From NCBI GenBank assembly GCA_023417515.1, contig JAEZFL010000092.1, forward strand, positions 1 through 34,370: a stretch of 34,370 nucleotides of DNA, read 5' to 3'. Positions 15,787-23,429 of this stretch are shown here, piece after piece. A model generated the notes under the pieces. The model had not been told where the DNA came from. It did no database searches and saw nothing but the letters and a program-made list of their open reading frames with translations. The position numbers and the translations under genes are program-made. How positions within the stretch are numbered: the stretch's first letter is position 1; each line of letters begins with the position of its first letter. Origin of the DNA: Pseudomonadota bacterium. Its GTDB lineage: Bacteria > Pseudomonadota > Alphaproteobacteria > Sphingomonadales > Sphingomonadaceae.

Positions 15787-17238
15787 TCAGGCCAGCGCTT
15801 TGGCTCGTTCGCCGATGCGCGCCAGATCCTCGACGAAACGGGCATATTCGTCGCGCTTCTTGTCCGGGTCGGGCAGGCGCAGCAGGAAGCTGGGATGGAC
15901 GGTGACCCAGGCCTCGCCGCCGTCGGGTAGCTCGAGCGGCTGGCCGCGGACCCGGCTGATCGTCATCACTCGGCCGAACAGGCTTCGCGCCGCGGTGGCT
16001 CCGAGCGCGACGGTGACCGGCGGCCGGATCAGTGTGCGCTCCTGCTCGATCCACCAGCGGCACGCCTCGATCTCCGGCGCCTGGGGCTTCTGGTGGATCC
16101 GACGCTTGCCGCGGCGCTCGAACTTGAAATGCTTGACCGCATTGGTGACGTAGGTCTGCGTGCGGTCGACCCCGGCCTCGCCGAGCGCCCGGTCGAACAA
16201 TTGTCCCGCCGGACCCACGAACGGACGCCCCGCCAGATCCTCCTGGTCGCCCGGCTGCTCGCCGACGAACATGATGCGCGCGTCGAGCGGACCCTCGCCG
16301 AACACGGTCTGGGTCGCGTGCTTGTAGAGGTGACAGCGCGTGCACGCCTTGGCGTCGGCCAAGATCGCTTCCCACGCGGCGAGCGCATTGCCGCCGGGCT
16401 GAAGCCGCCGCTCGGCCTCGTCGGCGGTCGCCAACCCTTCGACCTCCGCCTCATCGAACTTGCGTTTCGATGCCTCGACCATCGCCGCCTCGCGTCCTTG
16501 CGCACCCGCGATCAACGGAGCGACCAACGCGGTCTCCGGCATGTTTTTCCAATATTTCTTCGGCATCTCCTTGAGCATCGCGCCGACCTTCAGCCGCGCC
16601 GGATTGAAGATGCTGGAATAATAGGTCTTCCACGTCTCCTCGACCGGGTCGCCCGACGGCGCGTCGGCCCGCGTCGCGCCGGGCCCCTCGGTTAACCGCT
16701 CCCCGTCCCAGTGGATCGATAGCGCGGGCGTGAGGATCGACCAGCGCATGCCGGCGAAGCGGCGAACGAAGAAGCCGGCGGTGGCGCGGACGATATGATG
16801 ATCGGGCTCGAACCAGGCGACGAACCGCGCGTCGCCATCCTCCGCGACCTCGCGGAAGCGGAGGAAGGCATGCATCTTGTGCATGTCGCGCCGCACCTCC
16901 TTGGCCATCCGCTCCAGCCTCTGGATGAGCGGATCGGCGCCGTCCTCCATCGCCTTGGGGTTCGAGCGGATGCGGCACAGCAAGGTGTAGAGCAGAGCGA
17001 AACGCTCGGGGTCCGAATGGCAGATCACCGTCTGCGCCAGCGTCAGGAACGCCCGCGGCACCGCGAAGGCAGGCCCGTCGGCGGCCGGCGGCGGTGCCTC
17101 GTCGCCGAACAGGTCGCCGCCGCCCTGCCCGACCTGCCACGTCACCTCGCGCGGCGGCACCCGCGCGACGGCCAGCCCTCGCGCCGCGTCCCGCCACCCC
17201 TCGAAATCATCCTCGTCGGCGAGCAGGACGGCGTGCAT
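15787..17238 (-). CDS. DUF4130-UdgX fusion: uracil-DNA-binding glycosylase-family protein
   Basis: A 483-residue two-domain protein. Residues about 60-235 form the DUF4130/TIGR03915-type domain linked to a radical SAM partner. Residues about 290-480 are a UdgX-type uracil-DNA glycosylase. The UDG domain shows CTRC (299-302) of the iron-sulphur site, motif A GEQPGDQED (326-334), TNAVKHFKF, the UdgX-specific insertion KRRIH with His382, and motif B HPSFLL (448-453). UdgX is known to bind uracil in DNA and form a covalent link through this histidine rather than releasing uracil. The ribosome-binding site GGGGAGG is supplied by the edge of a hairpin repeat upstream. The radical SAM partner lies 0.9 kb away at 18181-19425. 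Confidence 0.92.
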   Translation of the reverse strand: MHAVLLADEDDFEGWRDAARGLAVARVPPREVTWQVGQGGGDLFGDEAPPPAADGPAFAVPRAFLTLAQTVICHSDPERFALLYTLLCRIRSNPKAMEDGADPLIQRLERMAKEVRRDMHKMHAFLRFREVAEDGDARFVAWFEPDHHIVRATAGFFVRRFAGMRWSILTPALSIHWDGERLTEGPGATRADAPSGDPVEETWKTYYSSIFNPARLKVGAMLKEMPKKYWKNMPETALVAPLIAGAQGREAAMVEASKRKFDEAEVEGLATADEAERRLQPGGNALAAWEAILADAKACTRCHLYKHATQTVFGEGPLDARIMFVGEQPGDQEDLAGRPFVGPAGQLFDRALGEAGVDRTQTYVTNAVKHFKFERRGKRRIHQKPQAPEIEACRWWIEQERTLIRPPVTVALGATAARSLFGRVMTISRVRGQPLELPDGGEAWVTVHPSFLLRLPDPDKKRDEYARFVEDLARIGERAKALA

Positions 17239-17245
17239 CAGGCCT

Positions 17246-17344
17246 CCCCTCCCGCTTGCGGGAGGGGCTGGGGGTGGGATTGTGACGAGCTCCGCACAAG
17301 GATCGGACTAAGCCCACCCCTGCCCCTCCCGCAAGCGGGAGGGG
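17246..17344. repeat. mirror pair of CCCCTCCCGC/GCGGGAGGGG hairpins
   Basis: Two near-identical hairpins (17246-17267 and 17323-17344) are joined by arms GGGGCTGGGGGTGGG and CCCACCCCTGCCCC, which are inverted copies of each other. The whole 99-bp element is thus a large imperfect palindrome. It occupies most of the 140-bp gap between the divergent udgX and GST genes, so promoter sequence must lie in or around it. Confidence 0.85.
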
Positions 17345-17378
17345 AATGCTACCGGGGACGAAACAGCTGGAGCGACGC

Positions 17379-18071
17379 GTGACCCTTCACCTCTATTACC
17401 ACCCCTTCTCGTCTTACTGTCAGAAGGTGATGATCGCCCTCCACGAGCGCGACCTTCCTTATGAGCGCAACGTCGTCGATCTCGGCGATCCGCGCTCCAA
17501 GGCCGAGTTCGCTGCGATCTGGCCCTACGCCAAGTTCCCGGTGCTCAACGACGATCATGCCGGCGTCACCCTTCCCGAAAGCACGGTGATCATCGAATAT
17601 CTCGACACCCTGTCCGCCTCCGGCAAGCGCATGACCCCGATCGACCCCGCGCATCTGCGCGCAGTCCACCTGCTCGACCGGGTCATCGACAATTACATTC
17701 AGACGCCGATGCAGAAGATTGTCGGCGACCGCCTCCGCCCCGAGGGCAAGCGCGACCCGCACGGAGTCGAGGAAGCCCGCGCCCTGCTCGAGACGAGCTA
17801 TCGCTTCCTCGAGCCGCGCATCATCCAGACCTATTTGTCGGGGCCGGACGTCACCCTCGCCGACTGCGCCGCCGCGCCGGCTTTGTTCTACGCCCAGAAG
17901 GTGGCGCCGTTCGCGGACCGCTATCCGTTGCTCGGCGCCTATCTCGAGCGCATGCTCGACCGCCCGAGCTTCGCGCGCTGCGTCGAGGAGGCGCGCTCCT
18001 TCCGCGAATTTTTCCCGTCGGCGGACTCCGACGCCGACTGGCCGGAAAGTTCGGGCCGGGCGGCCTTCTAG
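17379..18071 (+). CDS. glutathione S-transferase family protein
   Basis: A 230-residue cytoplasmic protein with the glutathione transferase architecture. The N-terminal thioredoxin-like domain has LYYHPFSSYCQKVMIALHE (a cysteine at the N-terminal active-site position) and KFPVLNDD with the cis-proline, then LPESTVIIEYLD binding the glutathione gamma-glutamyl group. The C-terminal helical domain contains VTLADCAAAPALFYA, the conserved N-capping region. Two starts are possible; I prefer the GTG at 17379 because the protein then begins at the first beta strand, while the ATG at 17346 lies at the edge of the hairpin repeat. It is inserted on the opposite strand between udgX and its radical SAM partner gene. 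Confidence 0.88.
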   Translation: MTLHLYYHPFSSYCQKVMIALHERDLPYERNVVDLGDPRSKAEFAAIWPYAKFPVLNDDHAGVTLPESTVIIEYLDTLSASGKRMTPIDPAHLRAVHLLDRVIDNYIQTPMQKIVGDRLRPEGKRDPHGVEEARALLETSYRFLEPRIIQTYLSGPDVTLADCAAAPALFYAQKVAPFADRYPLLGAYLERMLDRPSFARCVEEARSFREFFPSADSDADWPESSGRAAF

Positions 18072-18126
18072 CGGGGAACGAAGGCCGCCGCGCCGCTTTG
18101 GGGCGGAATGGCCAGCATCTTCCTCT

Positions 18127-18138
18127 CCCGCTTGCGGG
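18127..18138. repeat. single CCCGCTTGCGGG hairpin
   Basis: CCCGC/GCGGG with a 2-nt loop lies in the 109-bp gap between the convergent GST and radical SAM genes. It resembles one arm of the element at 17246-17344, so the GST gene is flanked on both sides by this repeat type. Confidence 0.6.
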
Positions 18139-18180
18139 CGGGGCCGGGGTCAGGTGCGGTGTGCGAGCGCCGCGGCGCGC

Positions 18181-19425
18181 TCAGGCCGCGAACAGTTCCA
18201 GCTGCCGTCCCTTGGGGCGAAGCTGAGCGGCGAGGTCGGCGCGGTCGGTGAGCGCGACGGGGCGCCAGTCCGCGGCAATGATGAACGGGCGCACCTTGGC
18301 GATCGAGCCAGTGAGGCGGGCCACGTCGTCGAGGCGCAGCGTGCGGAAGCGGCGGCTGGCGATGATCCCGTCGACCGCCTTCACGCCGAGGCCCGGGACG
18401 CGCAGCAAAGCCTCGCGATCGGCGCGGTTGACGTCGACCGGGAAGCGCTCGCGGAACTTCAGCGCCCAGGCGAGCTTGGGATCGATGTCGAGCGGAAGCA
18501 TTCCGGCCGCGTCGGTGACCTGGCCGACCTCGGCCGGCTCGAATCCATAGAAGCGCATCAGCCAGTCGGACTGGTAGAGCCGATGCTCGCGCATCAGCGG
18601 CGGGCGCTTCAGCGGCAGTACCGCGCTCGCATCGGGGATCGGGCTGAACGCCGAATAATAGACCCGGCGAAGGCGGAAGCGATCGTAGAGGCCGCTTGCC
18701 CGCCCGACGATGGCGCGGTCGTCCGCGCCGTCGGCGCCGACGATCATCTGGGTCGATTGGCCCGCCGGCGCGAAATTCGGTGCCGACTTGAAGCGCTTCC
18801 TGGCGTCCTTCGTCTCGACGATCGCGGCCTTCATATCGCCCATCGCGCCTTCGATACGCTGGACATCCTTCTCCGGGGCCAGCCTGGTCAGTCCGGACAC
18901 GGTCGGAAGCTCGACGTTGATCGACACGCGATCGGCATAGAGGCCGGCCTGGTGGACCAGCTCCGGGTCCGCATCGGGGATCGTCTTGAGGTGGATGTAG
19001 CCGCGGAAATCATGATCCTCGCGCAGGCTCCGCGCCACCTCGACGATCTGCTCCATCGTGTAATCGGACGAGCGGATGATGCCCGAGGAGAGGAACAGCC
19101 CCTCGATATAATTGCGCTTGTAGAAAGCCAGCGTGAGCTGGACGACCTCGTCGGCGGTGAAGCGCGCGCGGCGGACGTTCGAGCTCTTGCGGTTGATGCA
19201 ATAATGGCAGTCGAAGATGCAGGAGTTGGTCAGCAGGATCTTGAGAAGGCTGATGCAGCGCCCGTCCGGGGCGTAGGCGTGGCAGATGCCCATCCCTTCG
19301 GTCGAACCGATGCCTTTCCCGCTTAAGCTGTCGCGCTTCGCGGTGCCCGACGAGGCGCAGCTCGCATCATATTTCGCCGCATCGGCGAGAATCGCGAGCT
19401 TCTCGCGGGTGTCGAGCTGTGCCAT
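18181..19425 (-). CDS. putative DNA modification/repair radical SAM protein
   Basis: A 414-residue radical SAM enzyme of the TIGR03916 type, which pairs in many genomes with DUF4130/UdgX proteins. The 4Fe-4S motif is CIFDCHYC (Cys69, Cys73, Cys76). Extra cysteines in CASS, GICHAYAPDG and GRCISL (23, 48, 57) precede it and are typical of the group. FLSSGIIRSSDYTM and HLKTIPDADPELV belong to the barrel. The C-terminus holds a helix-hairpin-helix DNA-binding motif (VPGLGVKAVDGIIASRR). The reaction is not established; repair or modification of DNA bases is inferred from the helix-hairpin-helix and the gene partnership. The ATG at 19425 has no good ribosome-binding site. Confidence 0.9.
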   Translation of the reverse strand: MAQLDTREKLAILADAAKYDASCASSGTAKRDSLSGKGIGSTEGMGICHAYAPDGRCISLLKILLTNSCIFDCHYCINRKSSNVRRARFTADEVVQLTLAFYKRNYIEGLFLSSGIIRSSDYTMEQIVEVARSLREDHDFRGYIHLKTIPDADPELVHQAGLYADRVSINVELPTVSGLTRLAPEKDVQRIEGAMGDMKAAIVETKDARKRFKSAPNFAPAGQSTQMIVGADGADDRAIVGRASGLYDRFRLRRVYYSAFSPIPDASAVLPLKRPPLMREHRLYQSDWLMRFYGFEPAEVGQVTDAAGMLPLDIDPKLAWALKFRERFPVDVNRADREALLRVPGLGVKAVDGIIASRRFRTLRLDDVARLTGSIAKVRPFIIAADWRPVALTDRADLAAQLRPKGRQLELFAA

Positions 19426-19480
19426 TCGTTCGATTTATGTTCTCTCCGCGCGTGCGTCGAGGGGGCGATCGAAATAAAAG

Positions 19481-20890
19481 CTAGCGCTCCACTTCGACCG
19501 TCTCCGCACCTGGCCGGAGCGGCTCGTCGCGAACCGCGCTGTCCAGCAGCCGCCGCAGTGCACGGCCGAACAGCAGCACGAGCACCGCTCCCGTCGCGCC
19601 GATGCCGGCGTGGAGCAACCAGAAGCGCAGCGGCCCCAACGGCTCGTAGAAGCCGCCGAGCCAGCCGATCACGTTGTTGCCGACGAACAGGGTGAGGAAG
19701 CACACGCCCATCATCGTCGCGTTGATGCTGGCCGGCGCGGCCCGCGACACCAAGGCGAGCAGGGTCGGCCAGTAATAGAGGAAGGCGATTCCGAGCGTTC
19801 CGGCATAGAGGAACGGCCACAGCGGGTGGATGTCGTCGCCGCCGCTGACCAGGATCGCCGCGACCAGGATCAGGTTGGCGCAGGCCGCTAGCGACGCGCC
19901 GATGCCGATCTTGCCGAGGTCGCCCGGCTCGCCGCGCCGCCGCGCCTGCCAGCCCCACAAGGCGAACAGCAAGGGCACGCCGACGATGCTGAACAGAGGA
20001 TCGACCGACTGGTACCAGGGCACGGGGATCTCGAATGCCCCGAGCGACAGATCGACATGGTCCTGCACCCACACCGGGAAGGTGTTGGCGAGCTGATAAT
20101 AAGCGATCGAGTGGAACATGGTGATGAACATCACCGCGATCAGCGCCGCGATGATCGTCCAGTCGTGACGGGTCAGCTTCGCCGTCTCGCCGGCCCGCCG
20201 CTCGACCCGCGCCGGGAGATGCTTGTAGCCGGCGAGATAGGTGGCGAGTCCGCCCAGCATGAAGATCGCGGCGGCCCCGAAGCCCCAGTGCCAGCCATAT
20301 TGGTTGGCGAGCCAGCCGCAGAAGATCGGGCCGAGCACCGCGCCGAAATTGATCGCCATGCTGAAGATGGCGAAGCCGCGGGTGCGCCGCGCCTCGTCGT
20401 CGCGCGGGTAGAGCGCTCCGACCTGCGCCGAGATGTTGCCCTTGAGCAGGCCCGAGCCGATCACCAGCAGCAGGAGAGCGAGCAGGAAGCTCTCGTCGAA
20501 TGCCATCGCGACATGGCCGCCGGCCATCGCCAGCGCGCCGAGCACCACCGCGTTGCGCTGACCGATCCAGCGGTCGGCGACCAGGCCGCCGAGCACCGGC
20601 GTGAAATAGACGAAGCCGGCGTAGAGGCCGAAGATGGCCGAGGCGAGCGCCTGGGTCGACAGCGGCCCGTACATCCCCTCGATGAAGGCGCGGAAGCGGA
20701 CGAAGCCGGCGACATTCTCGACATGGCCCGGCAGAAGCAGCTCGTTGACCATGTAGAGCACGAGCAGCGCGGTCATGCCGTAATAGGAGAAACGCTCCCA
20801 CGCTTCGGTGAAGGCCAGATAATAGAGCCCCTTCGGGTGGCGGGCCGCCGCTGCGCCCGCACCCGTGCCTTCAACCGTCGCCGTCGCCAA
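19481..20890 (-). CDS. POT/PTR family peptide transporter
   Basis: A 469-residue inner-membrane proton-coupled oligopeptide transporter. The family motif E-x2-ERFSYYGM lies in the first transmembrane helix (residues 29-39). VLGGLVADRWIGQRNAV and GSGLLKGNISAQVGALY, the second signature, follow. At least a dozen hydrophobic segments are evident, with a charged loop (ARVERRAGETAKLTRHD) in the middle. Uptake of di- or tripeptides is known for the family. Translation begins at a TTG (20890), supported by GGAG about 9 nt upstream. It stands between the radical SAM gene (55 bp) and the OsmC-like gene (75 bp) on the same strand, without obvious functional link. Confidence 0.93.
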   Translation of the reverse strand: MATATVEGTGAGAAAARHPKGLYYLAFTEAWERFSYYGMTALLVLYMVNELLLPGHVENVAGFVRFRAFIEGMYGPLSTQALASAIFGLYAGFVYFTPVLGGLVADRWIGQRNAVVLGALAMAGGHVAMAFDESFLLALLLLVIGSGLLKGNISAQVGALYPRDDEARRTRGFAIFSMAINFGAVLGPIFCGWLANQYGWHWGFGAAAIFMLGGLATYLAGYKHLPARVERRAGETAKLTRHDWTIIAALIAVMFITMFHSIAYYQLANTFPVWVQDHVDLSLGAFEIPVPWYQSVDPLFSIVGVPLLFALWGWQARRRGEPGDLGKIGIGASLAACANLILVAAILVSGGDDIHPLWPFLYAGTLGIAFLYYWPTLLALVSRAAPASINATMMGVCFLTLFVGNNVIGWLGGFYEPLGPLRFWLLHAGIGATGAVLVLLFGRALRRLLDSAVRDEPLRPGAETVEVER

Positions 20891-20965
20891 ATCTTGTCTC
20901 CTGCCCCCGGGCCGAGCGCGGACGCACTCCCCAGGCGGGAGCCTGTAGCCCGACCGAAATGATTG

Positions 20966-21442
20966 TCAGCCGGCGTCGACCAGCGGCGCGATCGGTTCGA
21001 CGAAAATGTCGGTCTTGAGCGAATTGGCGATGAAGCAAGCCTCGTGGGCGCGGTGGTGCAGATCGGCCAGTTCCGTCGCGTCCGGCCGGCGGCCGGTGAA
21101 CGAAATCTCCGGGCGCAACGTGATTCGCGTGATCATCGTCCGGCCGTCCGCGCCCTTGCCCATCTCGCCCTCGGCTGCGTCGCGATAGGAGGCGACGTCC
21201 CAGCCGGCACGGCGCGCGAGGTCGAGGAACCACAGCATGTGGCAGGACGAGGCCGACGCGACCAGCGCCTCCTCCGGATCGACTCCGAACGGGTCCGACA
21301 TCGGCGCGCGCACCACGTCGGGAGACGACGATCCGCGCACATTCTGGCCGCCGTCGAACCGCCATTCATGGGCTCGGCTGTAGGTGCCGCTCGTGAACCC
21401 GCCGTCCGGGGTCCAGACGATCTCGGCGCCGTGACGGCTCAT
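20966..21442 (-). CDS. OsmC family protein
   Basis: A 158-residue OsmC/Ohr-fold protein. The two cysteines expected for thiol-dependent peroxide reduction are present in SASSCHML (Cys67) and HEACFIAN (Cys136). The helix LVASASSCHMLWFLDLARRAG and the terminal HEACFIANSLKTDI are characteristic. It probably detoxifies organic hydroperoxides in the cytoplasm; whether it is a true Ohr is not clear from the sequence. It begins 7 bp after the bactofilin gene and is likely read from the same transcript. Confidence 0.88.
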   Translation of the reverse strand: MSRHGAEIVWTPDGGFTSGTYSRAHEWRFDGGQNVRGSSSPDVVRAPMSDPFGVDPEEALVASASSCHMLWFLDLARRAGWDVASYRDAAEGEMGKGADGRTMITRITLRPEISFTGRRPDATELADLHHRAHEACFIANSLKTDIFVEPIAPLVDAG

Positions 21443-21449
21443 CGGCGAG

Positions 21450-21938
21450 TCACTCCGCCGCCTGGATCAGCGGCTCGCCCGGCGGCAGCAGGCTCGGCTG
21501 GTCGCCGCGCGGCTTGGCCTTGTCGGGCAACGGTTTCAGCGTCGCCATGACGCTCGCCGTCCCGGCGCCTTCGCGGCGCGCGAGGCGGCCGTCGATCGCG
21601 GCGCCCGCGGCGATGCTCAACGTCTCGTAAGTGACGTCGCCGGTGACTCGCGCGCTCGGCTCCAGAGTCACCAGCCGTGCGTTGACGGTGCCATCGACGA
21701 GGCCGGCGATGCACGCCGATTCGGCGACGATGTTGCCTGCGATCGTTCCGCCCTTGCCCTGGATCAGGGTGGCGCACGCCACGTTGCCGTCGATCCGCCC
21801 GTCGATATGGACCTGCGATTCGGTCGTGAGGTCGCCGCTTACGACGACGTCCGGGCCGATGAAGGAGAGGCCCCCGCCTCCGCTCCTGCCGCCCTGCCTG
21901 GCCGCTGCCGGCCGCTTGCTCTTGCCCCCTGAAAACAT
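21450..21938 (-). CDS. bactofilin (polymer-forming cytoskeletal protein)
   Basis: A 162-residue bactofilin. Short polar ends flank a core of repeated beta-helix rungs: GPDVVVSGDLTTESQVHIDGRIDG, IAGNIVAES and GTVNARLVTLEPSARVTGDV among them. Bactofilins polymerise without nucleotides and position cell-wall enzymes. The N-terminal MFSGGKSKRPAAARQGG is basic and could bind membrane. I chose the ATG at 21938, with AGGGG just upstream, over 21992, because the family starts shortly before the rungs. No M23 peptidase gene, the usual partner, adjoins it; an OsmC-like gene follows instead. Confidence 0.9.
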   Translation of the reverse strand: MFSGGKSKRPAAARQGGRSGGGGLSFIGPDVVVSGDLTTESQVHIDGRIDGNVACATLIQGKGGTIAGNIVAESACIAGLVDGTVNARLVTLEPSARVTGDVTYETLSIAAGAAIDGRLARREGAGTASVMATLKPLPDKAKPRGDQPSLLPPGEPLIQAAE

Positions 21939-22069
21939 CGATTCGCCCCTTTTGCCCACCCGGACAGTCGCGCTTTTGGGGGGTGAGATCAAGGCGGCGG
22001 CCAGCGCATGCGGTCACCCGCAGGGCCGCGTTTACGAAGGGCGAACGCCTAGAAGGGCCCGCCGAGGTC

Positions 22070-22151
22070 GTCATCCCAGCGAAAGCTGGGATCTCCCTTC
22101 TCCGCCGACCCGCGCAAGACCAAGTGAGATTCCAGCTTTCGCTGGAATGAC
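22070..22151. repeat. paired hairpin repeat GTCATCCCAGC...GCTGGAATGAC
   Basis: Hairpin ATCCCAGCGAAAGCTGGGAT (22073-22092) and hairpin ATTCCAGCTTTCGCTGGAAT (22129-22148) are inverted copies of each other, bounded by GTC and GAC. The same element recurs at 27258-27326 and in diverged form at 28930-29010. Confidence 0.88.
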
Positions 22152-22381
22152 GGACGAACGCTTGGAATGACGGAAGAATTGGGGAGGAGCTGGCGGCCTG
22201 CGCGGTGCCCCAAATGCACATGAGGGCTGACGTTGCCGCCAGCCCTCACTGCGTCGAGCCGGGGAAGCCGCGCCGGTGAGGGCTTGGCGTCCGTCTCGGC
22301 GATGTTCGACAATGGCACGAACGACCAGCGTTCCACCCATTGTCCGGGAAGAGAGGCGAGAGGCAGGACCTGACGCTTCCA
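22152..22381. other. gene-free stretch before the 41-bp repeat array
   Basis: I see nothing recognisable in these 230 bases: no family-like protein in any frame, no strong hairpin and no clear promoter. Confidence 0.5.
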
Positions 22382-22984
22382 TCCCGTTCGGCTCTCCACG
22401 AAAGGCCGAAGCGTTTCGCGGTTCACCTTGGATCGGCGTCTCGAAGCCGAAGCTTCGCGGCGCTTCACCCGGATCCCCGCCTGGAGCCGAAGCTCCGTGG
22501 CGGTTCACCTGCGGCTCCCCGATTCAAGCCGAAGCTTGTCCCGGTTCGCCTTTTGGATCCCTGCTTTCAGCCGAAGCCGCGAGCAGTTCACCGTTCGGAT
22601 CATTGTTGCGGCCGAAGCCCTGGCAATTCTCCCGGAGTCCTGCGCCGGCCGAAGCCTTTGCAAGTTCCCCGTCGGTTCCCCGCGTCCGGCCGAAGCCCTG
22701 GCGGTTCGCCTTTCCCGAAATTCCGTGCCAGCCGCAGCTGGTCGGTTCTTTCGGCCGAAACCTCGTGCCGGCCGAAGCCGGTCGTTCGTCCCGGTTCGGG
22801 TCCCCGTCGAGGCCGAAGCCCTGGCGGTTCACCTCCGAAGCGCCGTGCCGGCCGAAGCCGATCGGTTTCTCCGGTCTTGGATTCCCTTCGGAGCCGAAGC
22901 CCTTCCGGTTCTCCTTCGGCGGTTCCGTGAAGCCGAAGCTTCTGGTTCCACCGGGCTGCTCGACGAAGCTTGCCGGTCCTTGCA
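22382..22984. repeat. array of about 14 degenerate 41-bp direct repeats
   Basis: GCCGAAGC (or one-base variants) starts successive units at 22405, 22446, 22486, 22528, 22570, 22611, 22648, 22689, 22731, 22771, 22812, 22851, 22893 and 22932, spaced 37-42 bp, mostly 41. Within units the words GCGGTTCACC and TTCGGATCCCC recur, with partial units at both ends. Because the spacing is not a multiple of three, the reading frame is not conserved and the array is unlikely to code. Several units have TTCGG that can pair with the CCGAA of the next unit, so a chain of small hairpins is possible. Confidence 0.85.
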
Positions 22985-23429
22985 AAAGCGAAGGGGCAAG
23001 CCCGTTGCGTCCGCATGGCGGCGGCTTCGTCAGCCGCCCTCGCCGTGACGTTTCGAATCTTCGCTTGCGGTCCGATCCGAAGCCGTTTCCGGCTGCAGCC
23101 TGGTCATTCGTCCCGAGGGGCGATCGACCCGGCCACAACTGGAACCTGTCATGGGAATCCGAGTCGGCAAAGCCGAATCTGCCTGTGGATAACAAGGATA
23201 ACGGGGGTAGAATCCACCCCTGGCGACCGACACGATTGCGTGGATCGGCCGACCCTGCTTTGGGCCGCCGTTTTGGTTGCGCGCAGGACGCCTCGCCGGA
23301 TGCGGCACCCTGATCGGAAGCGTCTGGTGCTTGCGGCGCGCGCGCCCCCCGCATAAAGGGGGCGCCATTCAATCTATGGCGCGGCAGCCCTCCTGGCGCC
23401 GCGCGTCCTGGACAGGGGTCTTCGCCGCG
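22985..23429. other. gene-free stretch upstream of cytochrome c
   Basis: These 445 bases carry no supported gene. They include one perfect DnaA-box-like word TGTGGATAA near 23182 and an 8-bp perfect hairpin (GCGCCCCC at 23342-23349, GGGGGCGC at 23358-23365). The hairpin lies 65 bp before the cytochrome gene and may end upstream transcription or shape the leader. Confidence 0.5.

Noticed and set aside
22382..22984. CRISPR array
   Set aside because: Units are diverged and contiguous, with no unique spacers of constant length, no conserved palindromic repeat, and no cas genes nearby.
23182..23190. Replication origin signalled by a TGTGGATAA DnaA box next to repeats
   Set aside because: Only one perfect box is here, and single copies also occur near 3983 and 31337. 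There is no box cluster, AT-rich unwinding region or replication gene nearby.
22276..23313. Plus-strand 345-codon open frame over the 41-bp array
   Set aside because: Other plus-strand frames are equally open, as expected of a GC-rich repeat. No ribosome-binding site, domain or conserved frame supports it.
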